Shown: piece by piece, positions 1 to 21,784 of the stretch
Position numbering within the stretch: the first letter of the stretch is position 1
Layout: each line of letters opens with the position of its first letter
NCBI GenBank assembly: GCA_020466095.1
Contig: CM035809.1
Coordinates: 26,905,063 to 26,969,062, forward strand
Direction of reading: 5' to 3'
DNA: 64,000 nucleotides
Origin: Chlorops oryzae
Taxonomy: Eukaryota > Arthropoda > Insecta > Diptera > Chloropidae
The notes under the pieces: generated by a model
What the model saw: only the letters and a program-made list of their open reading frames with translations
Told to the model about the DNA's origin: nothing
Database searches by the model: none
Made by a program: the position numbers and the translations under genes

Positions 1-1254
1 CACGGAATTAGTCTTCCATCCCGCTATGGCACACCAGATCTTTGGGGAAAATGAATTTATATTTGGGTACCAGGACTTGAACGTTCGAATACTTTATACG
101 GCTGGCCCACTACAGATCTATATTGGCGTTGAGTATAGTAAAAAAGTAGACGACCTATCTAACGGGATTATAAAGGCTGATGATGTGGTTGCAACTATTG
201 CCCAACAACTTCCCGATGGCTGCTATTTCATCAACATGGATGAATTCCTAAAGACACTAGATAAAGCAGATAAATTTCAACCTTTTGGCGAGAAAGTCGG
301 TGAATTTAAATATAAGAAACCAGAAAGCGATGAAGAGCGTATATTCGAGTTCTATCAGTGTGATCATAAGAGTCCGACGGCATTCTTTAAATTCTTCAGT
401 CGTTTACAAACGTTTGTGCTATGGTTTGTTGATGCTGCATCGTATATAGATGTTGATGATCCTCAATGGAATTACTTTATATGGTGAGTGTTGTAAACGA
501 AATTTCATTTCAATTAAAATCGATTAAAACGAAGGTATTTTCAGCTATGAGAAATATAAGAATGAAAATGGTGTCTATCAATATGCCACCGTTGGCTATA
601 CAACAGTCTATGAGTACTATGCCTATCCGCAGCATGTACGTCCACGTATAAGTCAAATGTTAGTATGCCGCCATTTCAGAAAATGGGAATTGGCACACAA
701 TTCCTGGAGACCATATACAAATACTATCAGGCACAAAAGAGTGTAATTGATATTACAGTAGAAGATCCCTCGGATGAATTCCAGCGAATGCGCAATCATA
801 TCGATGCTCGTCTTTGTCGAGACTTGAAGTCGTTCAATCGTGAAGAGATAAAGAAAGGCTTCAGCAAGGAAATGGTGCGAGAGGCGCGAGATACATTTAA
901 GGTATCGCATTGCATTCAATTTTTTTATTTTTTATTTTGTGATTTAATTTTTAATCATACTTTCAGCTAAATCCTGTACAGTGTCGCAAGGTGTACGAAA
1001 TTTTACGTCTTTATTATACGAATGTGCATGACAAAGAAGACTATACAGCCTATCGTCTTGATGTAAAGAAACGACTGAATGCCATTTACCACAAACAATT
1101 GATGGATATTAAGAAAATGGAGAAAAGGCAAATGGATACAGCTTGGCTCGTTAAAACACTGCCAACAATGGAGCTACGTATGGAAAAATTGAAAGAGGAA
1201 TATGAAAAAGTCGAATCTAGCTATCGTCAAACTATTGAAAAGCTGCGTCAGTGA
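1..1254 (+). CDS. Hat1: Histone acetyltransferase type B catalytic subunit (HAT1), 5'-partial, three exons visible, one frameshift
   Basis: The type B enzyme acetylates newly made histone H4 (Lys5/Lys12) before chromatin assembly, usually with an RbAp46/48-type partner. The first exon enters from outside the window: reading from base 2 gives an open frame TELVFHPAMAHQIFG, matching the FHP-M-HQ-FG stretch of animal HAT1. Exons are 1-483, 545-901 and 967-1254. The introns, 484-544 and 902-966, are short with GT..AG ends. Recognisable blocks are the WFVDAASYIDVDD segment, the acetyl-CoA loop (KMGIGTQ, family pattern Q/RxxGxG), the catalytic-glutamate region DITVEDPS, and a charged C-terminal helix ending in EKLRQ. 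The reading frame breaks in exon 2: after SQMLV (about base 665) one base is missing, and the protein resumes at PPFQKMGIG one frame over. A sequencing indel or a real lesion are both possible. The 3' end faces the katanin gene. Confidence 0.93.
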
Positions 1255-1307
1255 AATATTGAAGAAGAACAAGTTTGTTACCCATTTTCTCATGTTTTAA
1301 ACTTATT

Positions 1308-1316
1308 TAATAAATA
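1308..1316 (+). terminator. Polyadenylation signal of Hat1
   Basis: An AATAAA hexamer lies about 55 bases after the Hat1 stop codon, inside an AT-rich run. It is the first such signal downstream of the CDS. The assignment rests on position and motif only. Confidence 0.5.
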
Positions 1317-1469
1317 ATTTCTAGTATCTTAAGAAGGAATAACGAAGAAATTGAATCGAAGATATTTGGCCAAGTCAAGACAAATGGTTAAGAATTAAAA
1401 TTTCAACTTGGAATAGCCAATAAGAGAGATTCTTCACGTTAATTAATGTGTTTTCTGATAATCAGTTGT

Positions 1470-1606
1470 ACGATCAGTCAGTCGAGTCAACGAAACCACC
1501 TCTTTCAATTACTTTGATTAACATATTTAGTCCCTATTACATCTCAATACTACTAGCAACTTTGAACCCAAGCTGGAGCTACACTAGCGAATTAAATGAA
1601 TTGGGT
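1470..1606 (+). promoter_or_regulatory. Possible initiator and first-exon-like segment downstream of Hat1
   Basis: An arthropod-type initiator-like TCAGTCAGTC is followed by a less AT-rich stretch that ends in a strong splice-donor match (GGTAAGTG near 1605). This resembles a fly non-coding first exon on the + strand. No downstream exon could be attached to it, so it remains a weak candidate. Confidence 0.2.
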
Positions 1607-1849
1607 AAGTGAATAGAATATTTCTGAATTTTTATTTATTTTTTGTATATTTATTGCTCATTTACTTTGGAATACATCATATATACTTTGACAGTGGATA
1701 CAAAATTATTTAATATTTGTCATTGATTACACACTTTGAGCTTAACTATTTTTTTACGATTTAGAGATATTTAATAATGGTCATCTATAAATATGTGTTC
1801 CTCCAATTGCATAATATTCAAAACAGATGGAAGCAAACAATGAAAAATA

Positions 1850-2673
1850 CAGGGACCCGAAATAATAATTATTACAATTTCAGATTTTAAAAAAGTTGCC
1901 TTTATTTCAAAGAAAATTATTTAAAATCTTTGTATAACTTTTACAAATTCAAAAAATTCAATAAGTCTTTTCATAACTTTTTCTTTCCAATTTTTGGTTT
2001 TTACGTTTCTTAATAACTTTTATTTTTCATGAGAAGTTTTTACGGCTTTGAAAATTTTTATTGTTTGATTTTTATTCGCTTCACTTGTAATAAACTAACA
2101 AACTTTGTAAAGGAATCTTACAATTTAAATTTGAATCAGTTCCCGATTTCCGATTGATCTGAAACTTTGCACATATGTTTGGTTTGGACGACAATGCATG
2201 AATATCCCAACTAGCAAAATAGGTCGAAAATTGGTAATTTTTTTTTACCTATTCTAGGTCAGAATATTTCGTTGACCTAACCTAAATTTGGCATAATTTC
2301 GTCTGTACGACGTCGATTCGTCGTAAGTGGGTAATAGATGGAAGTCGATTGGCGGTAATAATAGGGCATAATAATTACCTTATCTTATTTGCTGACGACG
2401 TAAACTATTTTTCTTCAAACATAAAACTTCTAAGGCAACTAGAAAAAAATTATTTCCCCTTATAAAAGTTTTGAAAAGACGTAAAAAATATTTCTCAAAA
2501 ATAAAACTTATCTTTCAATTAATAAAATTTTTTCTCATTCATAATAGTTATATGGAAATTTAAAAATATAAAAATTTTTGATAATAATTATGAAATATTT
2601 TAATTATTTTAGTCACAAAATAATTATTATGTTAAGACTTTTTTCGATAATACTTATAAAAGTCAGGTCCCTG
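1850..2673. mobile_element. hAT-like non-autonomous element, 824 bp, with 8 bp TSD
   Basis: The ends are CAGGGACCC and GGTCCCTG in inverted orientation. They are flanked by a perfect 8 bp direct repeat GAAAAATA (1842-1849 and 2674-2681). CAGGG termini with 8 bp duplications are typical of hAT transposons. The interior has no long ORF, so it is non-autonomous. It fills most of the Hat1/katanin intergenic space. Confidence 0.8.
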
Positions 2674-2706
2674 GAAAAATACGATAAATTCAAATTTTTA
2701 AGGCAG

Positions 2707-2888
2707 GTATGGGAGTACGTTGTATGGGAGTACGTTGTATGGGAGTACGTTGTATGGGAGTACGTTGTATGGGAGTACGTTGTATAGGAGTACGTTGTAT
2801 GGGAGTACGTTGTATGGGAGTACGTTGTATGGGAGTACGTTGTATGGGAGTACGTTGTATGGGAGTACGTTAGTATGGGAGTACGTAG
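2707..2888. repeat. 15 bp minisatellite, about 12 units
   Basis: The unit GTATGGGAGTACGTT is repeated almost perfectly about 12 times; single changes occur in one unit and in the last two. Because the unit is a multiple of three, all frames stay open and give apparent peptides such as YGSTL repeats. There is no evidence that it is coding. It sits about 30 bp beyond the TSD of the hAT-like element. Confidence 0.97.
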
Positions 2889-3136
2889 TAGGCAGTAGGA
2901 AATTCAACAATTTAAGCCTTTGATTATAGAGATTTAAATGCACTTAAAATTTTAATTAGCGTTTAATGACAATTAAGAAATCTTACTTCACATTAATTAA
3001 TTAGCTTGATAGAAGGCAAAATAATGATGGGGTAAAGTGGCAACGAAATTTTCGAAGGCAAACTTTCGAGAGCGAGTGAAAAGTTAAAATCTTTGAGCAA
3101 TGGAAGTTATCATTTACAGCGCTGTTTTTTTTTTTT

Positions 3137-3142
3137 TTTATT
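3137..3142 (-). terminator. Polyadenylation signal of the katanin-like gene
   Basis: AATAAA on the minus strand lies about 38 bases past the stop codon at 3180, next to a run of A on the sense strand. This implies a very short 3' UTR. A more distal signal cannot be excluded. Confidence 0.45.
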
Positions 3143-3179
3143 AACATAATATTCCAATACTTCGTGCTCGATGTGTCTC

Positions 3180-13794
<10,615 letters not shown>

Positions 13795-13939
13795 TTTATT
13801 AGTAATTTTTTTTATTTTAATTTTTTGAATTTCAAAATAAACCGACCCATGCGTCCATTTCGTTTGGAACGCGTTTTGCAACTGACCGTCCATTCGGATC
13901 AATGGACACCGAAAAGAAGGATTCGCGAAAGAAAAGCCG
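13795..13939 (-). other. Upstream part of the katanin exon: 5' UTR or N-terminal extension
   Basis: The open frame of the exon continues upstream of the ATG at 13794. A good acceptor (pyrimidine-rich, ending GTTTATAG) lies at 13941-13940. Its phase fits the donor at 18334, which would fuse the two frames without a stop. The segment is AT-rich near the ATG (KIKIKKITNK if translated), which looks more like leader than protein. Both readings are kept open. Confidence 0.4.
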
Positions 13940-14099
13940 CTATAAACAGTGGAAGAGCACAAAAACATGAAGAAAAAAAAAGGGGAGAAAAAATAGAAAT
14001 CCCATCGGTCGTTGCGGGCAGCGCGTTGGCCACAACAAAAGCAATACAAGAAGAATGGTCACTACAATATGGGCTTTTCAATAAGTTCGTGACAAGTGA

Positions 14100-15213
14100 C
14101 AAGAGTTCGATCTGGACTGTGCTTTGCTTAAGGCATTTTATGGGTATTCTGTGCATAGAGAGGAATGTCCTGGACTAAGACTTAAATTTCTTAATTATCT
14201 TATGTGGAAGTTTTTGAAATATAACTCCGAAATGAGTCCGAATCGAGTCCGAAACAAGTTGAAAATATTTAACGTTAGAAATATAACTCCGAAATGAATC
14301 GTAAATATGTAGAAAATATGAGGATTACAAAAACGAGTCCGAAATTAGTCCGAATGTGAGAAATGAGAAGTTCAGAAACATGGGTCCGAAATGAGTCCGA
14401 AATTTTTAAAAACTGCGAAGCTCAGAAATATGAGTCCGAAATAAGTAGGGGACATGACTCCGAAATAAGTCCGAGATATGTAGAAAATATGAGGATTAGA
14501 AAAACGTGTCCGAAATTAGTCCGAATGTGAGAAATGAGAAGTTCAGAAAATGGGTCCGAAATGAGTCCGAAAAATTTTAAAAACTGCGAAGCTCAGAAAT
14601 ATGAGTCCGAAATAAGTAGGGGACATGACTCCGAAATAAGTCCGAAATGTGTAGAAAATATGAGGATTAGAAAAACGAGTCCGAAATTAGTCCGAATGTG
14701 AGAAATGAAAAGTTCAAAAACATGGGTCCGAAATGAGTCCGAAATTTTTAAAAACTGCGAAGCTCATAAATATGAGTCCGAAATAAGTATGGGACATGAC
14801 TCCGAAATAAGTTCGAGATTTATAGAAAATATAAGGCCGAGAGACATGACTCCGAAATGGTTCCGAAATAAGTGATTAAGAAATAAAAGGCTCAGAAAAA
14901 TGACTCTGAAATTTGTGTCCAAAATGAGTCTAGATTTAGGAAAACAAAATATTTAAATTAAGCGCCTAAAAGTAAGCACATGAATATTTTAAAAATATTC
15001 GGTGGCAAGGAATTTATTCTCTCTTGAAGGTATGTCCAGTTCAGCACTCATTAAGCATGGTCTTTGAGAGATGTCCTGATATTATTAAAGCCTGAATTGA
15101 GCTTCGTTGTTAAAGGTTGAAAATGATATAAATTGTGTTTTTAAATTCCCAATTGCATACCTCTAGGGGCTATACATATATGTAATAAAATTCAACCCTC
15201 GTACCTATTCCCT
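14100..15213. repeat. Right arm of the ~1 kb inverted repeat with TTTCGGA (TCCGAAA) minisatellite
   Basis: This is the reverse complement of 7724-8650 over its whole length, with a longer minisatellite core (about 14220-14940; three near-identical ~180 bp higher-order units). Together the arms enclose about 5.4 kb that includes the katanin coding exon at 13454-13794. It ends at CGTACCTATTCCC, the mirror of the left arm start. Confidence 0.85.
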
Positions 15214-16866
15214 TCGCTTCTCTCTCTCTCTCTCTGAAATGTCACATCGTTTAGAACTCTGTAAATTCTAGTGTTTTTCTTTCTCGAGTCCGCCTAGCAA
15301 AATAATAAAAATCAAAAAAAATAAAAATATGCAGAAAAATTGCTTGGAAATGAGGTTAAAGGAAGTGAGCGTATAGTTTCGTTGTTGTTGTTTCTCGATT
15401 TTTTATATTATTATTATTTTCCTTTAATCGTTATTTCTTTGTGGTCAATGCACGCAAAGGGAATGCCGGTCTGTCGGTTGGTCAGTTCGACGCTCGGTTG
15501 TTCGCCAACCATATAACCCATCGGTTTATGTGTGTGTGCGTACTTTCTATGCTCAGCGGCGGGAGCCTTTGTTTTTGTTTCCCCTCTTTCAAACGGGGGA
15601 AATTTCTCCTGCAGTGTCTGGCCGAGGGGTTTTTGTGGTTGTAAAGCCAGTGGCGGCAAGTAAAAGTGTTTACCGCTTTGAATGATTGCTGACGCTAATC
15701 TTGCACTTATATTTCTTGTCTCGCTAGAAGACTTAAGAAAGACAAATGTTCGAAACGATAAAAATAGAAGTGTGCTTTTAGGATGATTACAAATGTTAGC
15801 TATTGGAAAGAGCTTGAATGTTGAAAGAAAAAAAGGACTTGAGGGTTTTCTGATGTAATTTTAGATTTCTTTTATATATAAAGAAGAATTTCTAAGGCTT
15901 CTCAGGCCTCGAAAGCCTTGAATTTCCATGAGGATTTCCAGAGGATTTCTTAAGTCTTATTGCTGTTTTGCAAAGGATTTTTTTTTTTTTAATAGGGAAG
16001 AGTCTTGTTGGCGGCGACATTATAATCTGATGGCGTGCTTCTTTTAATCTGATATTCTTGCGCTTTAATCTATGCTCCATAAAACCAGAGATACTTAATT
16101 CTTTATATCTGACATTGTCAATCAAGCTGCCTTATCACAACTTCTTTGAAGAAGCTCCAAGAGGGTATCATAAATTTTCTAATAAAATTCTAGAAAAAAT
16201 ATTTTTTTTTGAAATAAATTATTAGGAATAAAAAAATGACTCGTATGTGCTCAATTCCAACGGAAATACAAAGGCCTTATGATTGGGATAATGACCTAGC
16301 GGCTATTATGGCATGTTGTAGTGGCATTTTTCGTTCGTTCATAGAGATTGTCCGATAAGACTAGCTCGATGGGGCTGTGGTGGGCATTTTTGAAGTTATG
16401 TTGCCAGCTTTTAGGAAACCAAGCAACAACTCCTTAGGTTATACTTTAATTTTAAAGCATATTTTTGTGTTTTTTACGATATTCAGAGTAGCTGCATATT
16501 TGGAACGAAAATCAAAATCGTTCGCACGTGAGAATGTGACGCAGTCATGCTTTAGGGAAAATTTTATTGCATGCTTTCTGGGTTATTAATGATGATGATG
16601 ATATACGGTGGAAAGCAATTGAGAAAGGTGCATAGGTAACATTTCAGTGACCCCAATGTACTTGCCGGCTCTTCAATTATGCACGTCTTAATAACCGCTG
16701 CATTGAATTAAACGCTCGAATCGTAAAGTGACTTTTGTCAGTGAAAAGGTCAATTCTATGTCTTAAATTAGAATAGAGGGCCATCTAAAAAAGTGGTCTG
16801 ATTCATATTAAATGCCATTTTGTGATAAATTGCTTTGTTGTTCTGCGGAAAATATTTCAAATATTA
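15214..16866. other. Non-coding stretch, nothing recognised
   Basis: This lies between the right inverted-repeat arm and the next element cluster. A (TC)n run sits near 15218-15235, and a somewhat more GC-rich segment lies at 15430-15660. No conserved ORF, RNA gene or clear transposon end was recognised. Confidence 0.5.
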
Positions 16867-16957
16867 ATGTAGCCCCTAAAGCTATGCAATTGAATAGTTA
16901 AAAACCGATTCATATCACTTAAAGCCTTTGTCAGCGGAGCTCAATTAAGGTTATAAA

Positions 16958-17217
16958 CAGGGCAACAAAAATATTTAAATTGAGCCCTAAAAGTATGCAC
17001 GTCTATATTGAAGAAAAAAGAAACGCATTTAGAAGTATTTGCCTGTGGAACTTAGTTCCAGCCTCTTCATGATCCGTAAAATTCGATAACATCCTTCTGA
17101 AGGTGTGTATAAATAGGCGTGTTTTGAAGAAAAACACAGAGTTCCAGCATCGGAAACATTTCAAAATATTGACATGTATATTTTTAGGGCTCAATTTAAA
17201 TATTTTTGGTTGCCCTG
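16958..17217. mobile_element. hAT-like MITE, family B, copy 1 (260 bp)
   Basis: The termini CAGGGCAACAAAAATATTTA and TTTTTGGTTGCCCTG are inverted repeats extending about 50 bp. A perfect 8 bp TSD GTTATAAA is present on both sides (16950-16957, 17218-17225). It is nearly identical to the copy at 19389, which implies recent activity. Confidence 0.9.
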
Positions 17218-17331
17218 GTTATAAAAAGATCCGCACTGCCCAGCTCAATCTATGCTCAAATAGACAAACCTTCAATTGTCTCGACATGGAAAATATTCTA
17301 AATATTTATATGCACAATTTTCGGTGATGTA

Positions 17332-17572
17332 CAGGGCTCGGATTATGTTGCTTTTATAAATTTAAAGCATACTTTATGGGCCAAAAATTGTTAATACAAA
17401 ACATATTGCGAATAAGTTTAGCAGATTTATACTTCAAACCGCTTTTCTAACTTCAAAAGATTAATATTGAAGTTAAAAATCGATTTGAATCTTAACTTTA
17501 TGTGAGTTGAATAAAATTTGTACTCCATAAAGTATGCTTTAAATTTATAAAAGCAACAAAATTCGAGCCCTG
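17332..17572. mobile_element. hAT-like MITE, family A, copy 2 (241 bp)
   Basis: The ends are CAGGGCTCGG and CGAGCCCTG, with a perfect 8 bp TSD GTGATGTA on both sides. It lies inside the older element at 16867-17600. Confidence 0.9.
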
Positions 17573-18333
17573 GTGATGTATTTAAATATTTTCTGTCATC
17601 CTAAGGATTTGATGTTAGACAAAATGCCGGCAAAGCCTAATACTATGCTTAAATGTTGTGGAAAAAAAAACTGATTCTGCTGACGATTGCGATTTCATTT
17701 ATAAAATCCGCGAGTCAACGACACTGGTAACCTATTGTTGAGACTCAAAATCCGACAGTCGCTGGTGTCGAGTGCGCTAAGCGCCTTAAAGCCCGTTTTT
17801 GTTTCGATTGTTTCGCTTTTCATTTACGGAAATGAACAAACCTTTCAAAAAATAAGTCACGCGAATCAATTTTGGCATTAAATTACCTAAAAGTATGCAA
17901 TGATATTTAATTTGGTAACTAAAAATTCCAATTCTTGGAATGGATTGCTTCTGAGGGTTATCTAAACTTTTATACAGGATTTTTCAATGTTATTTTTTGG
18001 TATATTTTGATTTGAAAAATTATTAGGGCATACTTTTAGGCCATATTTTAGTCATTTTTCTCGATTGTTTTTTATTTATGTCGCAATTCATTAGTTTATG
18101 TCGCATCTTTGCAACATTTGTTTTTTTTTCCTTTTTCTTTGCAAAAACAGTCAAGGCCCTTAAAATATCCTTGACCCGAACTTGAAAGCCACAGGGCAAA
18201 ATGAACGAACATAAAAGGTATTCTTTGGCACAGCAAATTAAGAGATGTGAATCGATTTTCCTGCATAAATAATTAGAAATGCCGAAACCCCATAGAGATT
18301 CGCCGCGCCTCAACTTTTGCCCCTTCCACTTAC

Positions 18334-18640
18334 CTTGTTGCTAGCACTGGTAAATATGATGTTGTCGAGTCCAGAGTGTGTACGGCGGTATTTCCTCGAA
18401 CGATTAATTTCTCGCGCGTAACGCGTCTATACGTTTCCTCGCCCCGCATTTTTTCACTAAATTTTTATTTACTTTTTTTTAAAGGATATTCGGTAATCCT
18501 TTTTGATATTTATTATCCATTCACTTTCTATCTCCCTCTCTCGTTTGTTTTTGCACCTTCTGCATTGACAGCTGATTTCGTATTGCGTCTCCTTGCGATG
18601 CTGTGATGATGCTGTGCCGCGTTTGAACTCGAAAGTCACA
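18334..18640 (-). other. Candidate first exon of the katanin-like gene, with an open ATG frame
   Basis: On the minus strand this segment is relatively GC-rich, reads like a fly leader, and ends in a consensus donor AACAAG|GTAAGTGG at 18334/18333. An ATG at 18449 in AAAAAATG context opens a frame (MRGEETYRRVTREKL) that runs without a stop to the donor. It leaves two bases, which is the phase needed by the acceptor at 13940. It could be a 5' UTR with an upstream ORF or a true N-terminus. The 5' limit near a (TTC)n run at 18641-18662 is a guess. Confidence 0.45.
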
Positions 18641-18662
18641 AAGAAGAAGAAGAAGAAGAATT

Positions 18663-19388
18663 CTTGCTAATCAGCCATTGCGCAGGATTCGTATTTGAAA
18701 AACGTAGAACTAAAAAATCGTTACAAAAAATATTCAAACAATTGCTTCAAATGCCATTTAGCGATGAGGCATTTCAATTTTGACCACCACACAACTGCAT
18801 TGCTGCAAGGATAATGTTTGAATAAAGTAATTTTTTCGGCTCATTTGGCTGGCAACGTTTGTCCGGCGGTCAGTTTGTTTCTGTTATTCTCCTAAATGTG
18901 GGGGCTAAATCGACAATGTGTGATTTGGTGGTGGAATGAGCACGAGCCTTAGAAATTCTTAGGTAATATGGTTTAGCGTGTGGTCATTTGAAAGCCGTTG
19001 AAAGCCGTTGGTCGAACGAAAACGACACGAAAACAAAATGAAAAAGACACACGGGAAAAAAATGGACATGAAAACATGTTTTTTAAACGCCTTTAGTATG
19101 CAAATTTTTTGTAGTTGTCCATTGTTTCAGTTTTTTCTTCATTTTTTCAATCGCCTTCCATTGACAGCATTGCTCTAGAGTCTAGACAGAACATAGAACA
19201 GAATTATTGAAATTTAAAGGCCAGTGACAAAAATAGAAATGTAATCCAAGTCAATAAATGCCTGAATGGATGATATTTGAAGCATAATCTAATGATATGG
19301 AATCCTGAAATTATGCAATGAATTTTTTCATTTGTGGAAAAAAATTTTAAAAGCAATTTTAAGCATTTTAAGATCTAAAAAATATGAG
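18663..19388. other. Intergenic stretch, nothing recognised
   Basis: This is upstream (sense) of the candidate katanin first exon and could hold its promoter. No TATA, conserved ORF or transposon end stood out. Confidence 0.4.
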
Positions 19389-19649
19389 CAGGGCAACGAA
19401 AAATATTTAATTGAGCCCTAAAAGTATGCACGTCAATATTGAAGAAAAAAGAAACGCATTTAGAAGTATTTGCCTGTGGAACTTAGTTCCAGCCTCTTCA
19501 TGATCCGTAAAATTCGATAACATCCTTCTGAAGGTGTGTATAAATAGGCGTGTTTTGAAGAAAAACAACAGAGTTCCAGCATCGGAAACATTTCAAAATA
19601 TTGACATGTATATTTTTAGGGCTCAATTTAAATATTTTTGGTTGCCCTG
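19389..19649. mobile_element. hAT-like MITE, family B, copy 2 (261 bp)
   Basis: Same ends and interior as 16958-17217, with only a few differences. A perfect 8 bp TSD AATATGAG is present on both sides. Confidence 0.92.
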
Positions 19650-20197
19650 AATATGAGTAGTTTAAATTTAGCCGAAAAAAACATTAAAGTCAACACTGAA
19701 CTCTTAGCGGGGTATAGCGGACTTAAGTGTCACCTGAAGACGATGGGGGTGATGATCTCTGTAGGCTTTGTTAGTCAGAGCAGGAAGCAGCGCAGTCAAG
19801 GCGGCAAGGTTAATGGGTCCCCAAATTATTAGTCGCTTTGAGACCCTTAGAAGTACAGAGATTCATAGCTAGAATCAACCTACTCTAAGGGAACATTGGC
19901 TGCACAAAAGATCTGTGAGAGCGTGGTGCTGTTATAGCCTTAATAATAACAATAAGTAGTGCAAATTTATTAGGGTCTTTAATACCGAAGAATAATCTAC
20001 TTAAATGAAATATTCCAACAACGGCTTCATAAAAATGGATTCTAGAAGAAACTGAGCCTTACGTTTGCATTACAGGCAATGCTTTTGTGCCAAAAATAAA
20101 GGGAAAAAGTTTGTATTTTCTGATGATTTCGAATTTCAACCGATTTAGAATCTAAGTACTGCCCCTGAGAGTATGCAACAAAAAGTTCTATCATTAT

Positions 20198-20441
20198 CAG
20201 GGCTCGGATTTTGTTGACTTTTATAAATTTGAAGCATACTTAAAGGAGCAAAAATTTTTCTAAATAACATTTTATGAATAATTTTAGCGAATTTGAAGTT
20301 CAAACCGCTTTTTTACTTCAAAAAAAATTTATATTGAAGTTAAAAATCGATTTGAGTCGTTACTTTATGTAAGTTAAATAAAATATTTTACTCCTTAAAG
20401 TATGCTTTAAATTTATAAAAGTCAACAAAATCCGAGCCCTG
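20198..20441. mobile_element. hAT-like MITE, family A, copy 3 (244 bp)
   Basis: The ends are CAGGGCTCGGATTTTGTTGA and its inverse, with a perfect 8 bp TSD ATCATTAT (20190-20197, 20442-20449). Confidence 0.92.
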
Positions 20442-20589
20442 ATCATTATTATGGTGCTCCCTCACTTGGCAAGTAAAGCGCCAAGCACCTCGAATTGTAA
20501 AACTAAGGCTCGGAAAAAAGCCTCTCTGAAAAATGTCCTTAAGGTCTTTGTTTTATGGTTTAGAATTCATTCAAAATATTTTATTTTAA

Positions 20590-20966
20590 CCCTCTAGTGC
20601 CCACGACCGCCTCTAAACGGCGTAAATTCTCTTCATATTTTTTTGCATACACAAAAACTGTTTTAATTTATCTTTTTCTTCGTTGCGTATGACAAATTTT
20701 TGGGGTTCCAAGAATTAAAAGAATTAAAAAAAAATTTAAAATATTTTTAAGGATGTGAGGAATTGCCAACTAGAGGCCTAACCTAACTCTCTTCACAATT
20801 GTTCATATTTTAACATTTTAACTTTTTTTAAATTCTTTTAATTCTTGGAACCCCAAAACTTTGTCATACGCAACGAAGAAAAAGATAAATTTAAACAGTT
20901 TTTGTGTATGTGAGCAATTTTGAAGAGAATTTAGGCCGTCTAGAGGCGGTCGTGGGCACTAGAGGG
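20590..20966. mobile_element. Palindromic TTAA-flanked element (piggyBac-type MITE), 377 bp
   Basis: The ends CCCTCTAGTGCCCACGACCG and its near-perfect inverse are flanked by TTAA on both sides (20586-20589, 20967-20970). Nearly the whole element folds back on itself; the arms share TTCTTTTAATTCTTGGAACC. The TTAA target and CCC start fit piggyBac. No transposase ORF. Confidence 0.85.
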
Positions 20967-21784
20967 TTAAGTGGTTTTTTCGCATACATTGCAATTAAAA
21001 ATTCAATGTAAGAGAATATTAAAAAATTGTACAGAAATTATTTGAAAAGATTTTTTGGGCATTAGTCAAAGATTTGAAGAATATTTTGCAGAATTTTGCG
21101 GCATTTTTTCATCGTTTTTCATCCTATTTATAAATATATTTTAATTATTTTAATATATTCTCGTTTCTTTCTCCCATTGTTTTCCAAGCGGCTGCATTCA
21201 ATTTTCATTCGAATAAATCCCTTTCGCGTTTTTAACCCACTCAGAAGAACACATTTTATTGAAATATCAATTAACAATCATTATTATTTCTCAGCTTAAA
21301 AAAATAAATTCAATAAATAACGCGATCGAACATGATTTCTATTTTAGTTATAATAATTATAAAAATGTAATTGCACAATGAATTCATAATTCGATAAAAA
21401 TTAATTACATTAAAAACATTAACGTACGCTTTATGCTTAAAGAGTATATATATATATATCGTTATAGTATCGTGTATTGAAGGCAGTTTGCGGCGGTTCA
21501 ACCGTCAATGAAGTCAACAAGAAAACAAAGATTGGCTTTAACAATAGCAACGGGGGGGAATAACAACAGTCGTAGGATCCAATATAAACTTAATTTTATG
21601 AACTTAAAATAGGCAAACAAAAAGAAAAGAGTTTAAAAGTCTACTTAAGTCAACAAGTTTCAACATTTTGAATTGGCAATATCAATATAGAGGAACTTTT
21701 TTCATGCAAATTGTGCTCAATTGAAGTATGATTGTGCTTTTTCGATTCAGTAAGACATTAAATAGAAGTTGGAATTGCTGTAAC

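Larger units (their letters stand above)
16867..17600. mobile_element. Older element of the inverted-repeat-arm family, interrupted by two nested MITEs
   Basis: Sequence from TAGCCCCTAAAGCTATGCAA resembles 7770-8030, including CTCAATTAAGG and a distal ATATTTATATGCACAATTTT and TTTAAATATTTT. It is broken by a family B MITE at 16958-17217 and a family A MITE at 17332-17572, each with its own TSD. This gives the order of insertion. Confidence 0.6.

Noticed and set aside
2578..2943. Open frames with YGSTL or WEYVV peptide repeats
   Set aside because: All three frames and both strands stay open because the repeat unit is 15 bp; there is no start context, splice signal or homology.
19638..19832. 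64-codon plus-strand ORF after the family B MITE
   Set aside because: It starts near the MITE edge and TSD, has no recognisable domain, and codon use is unremarkable.
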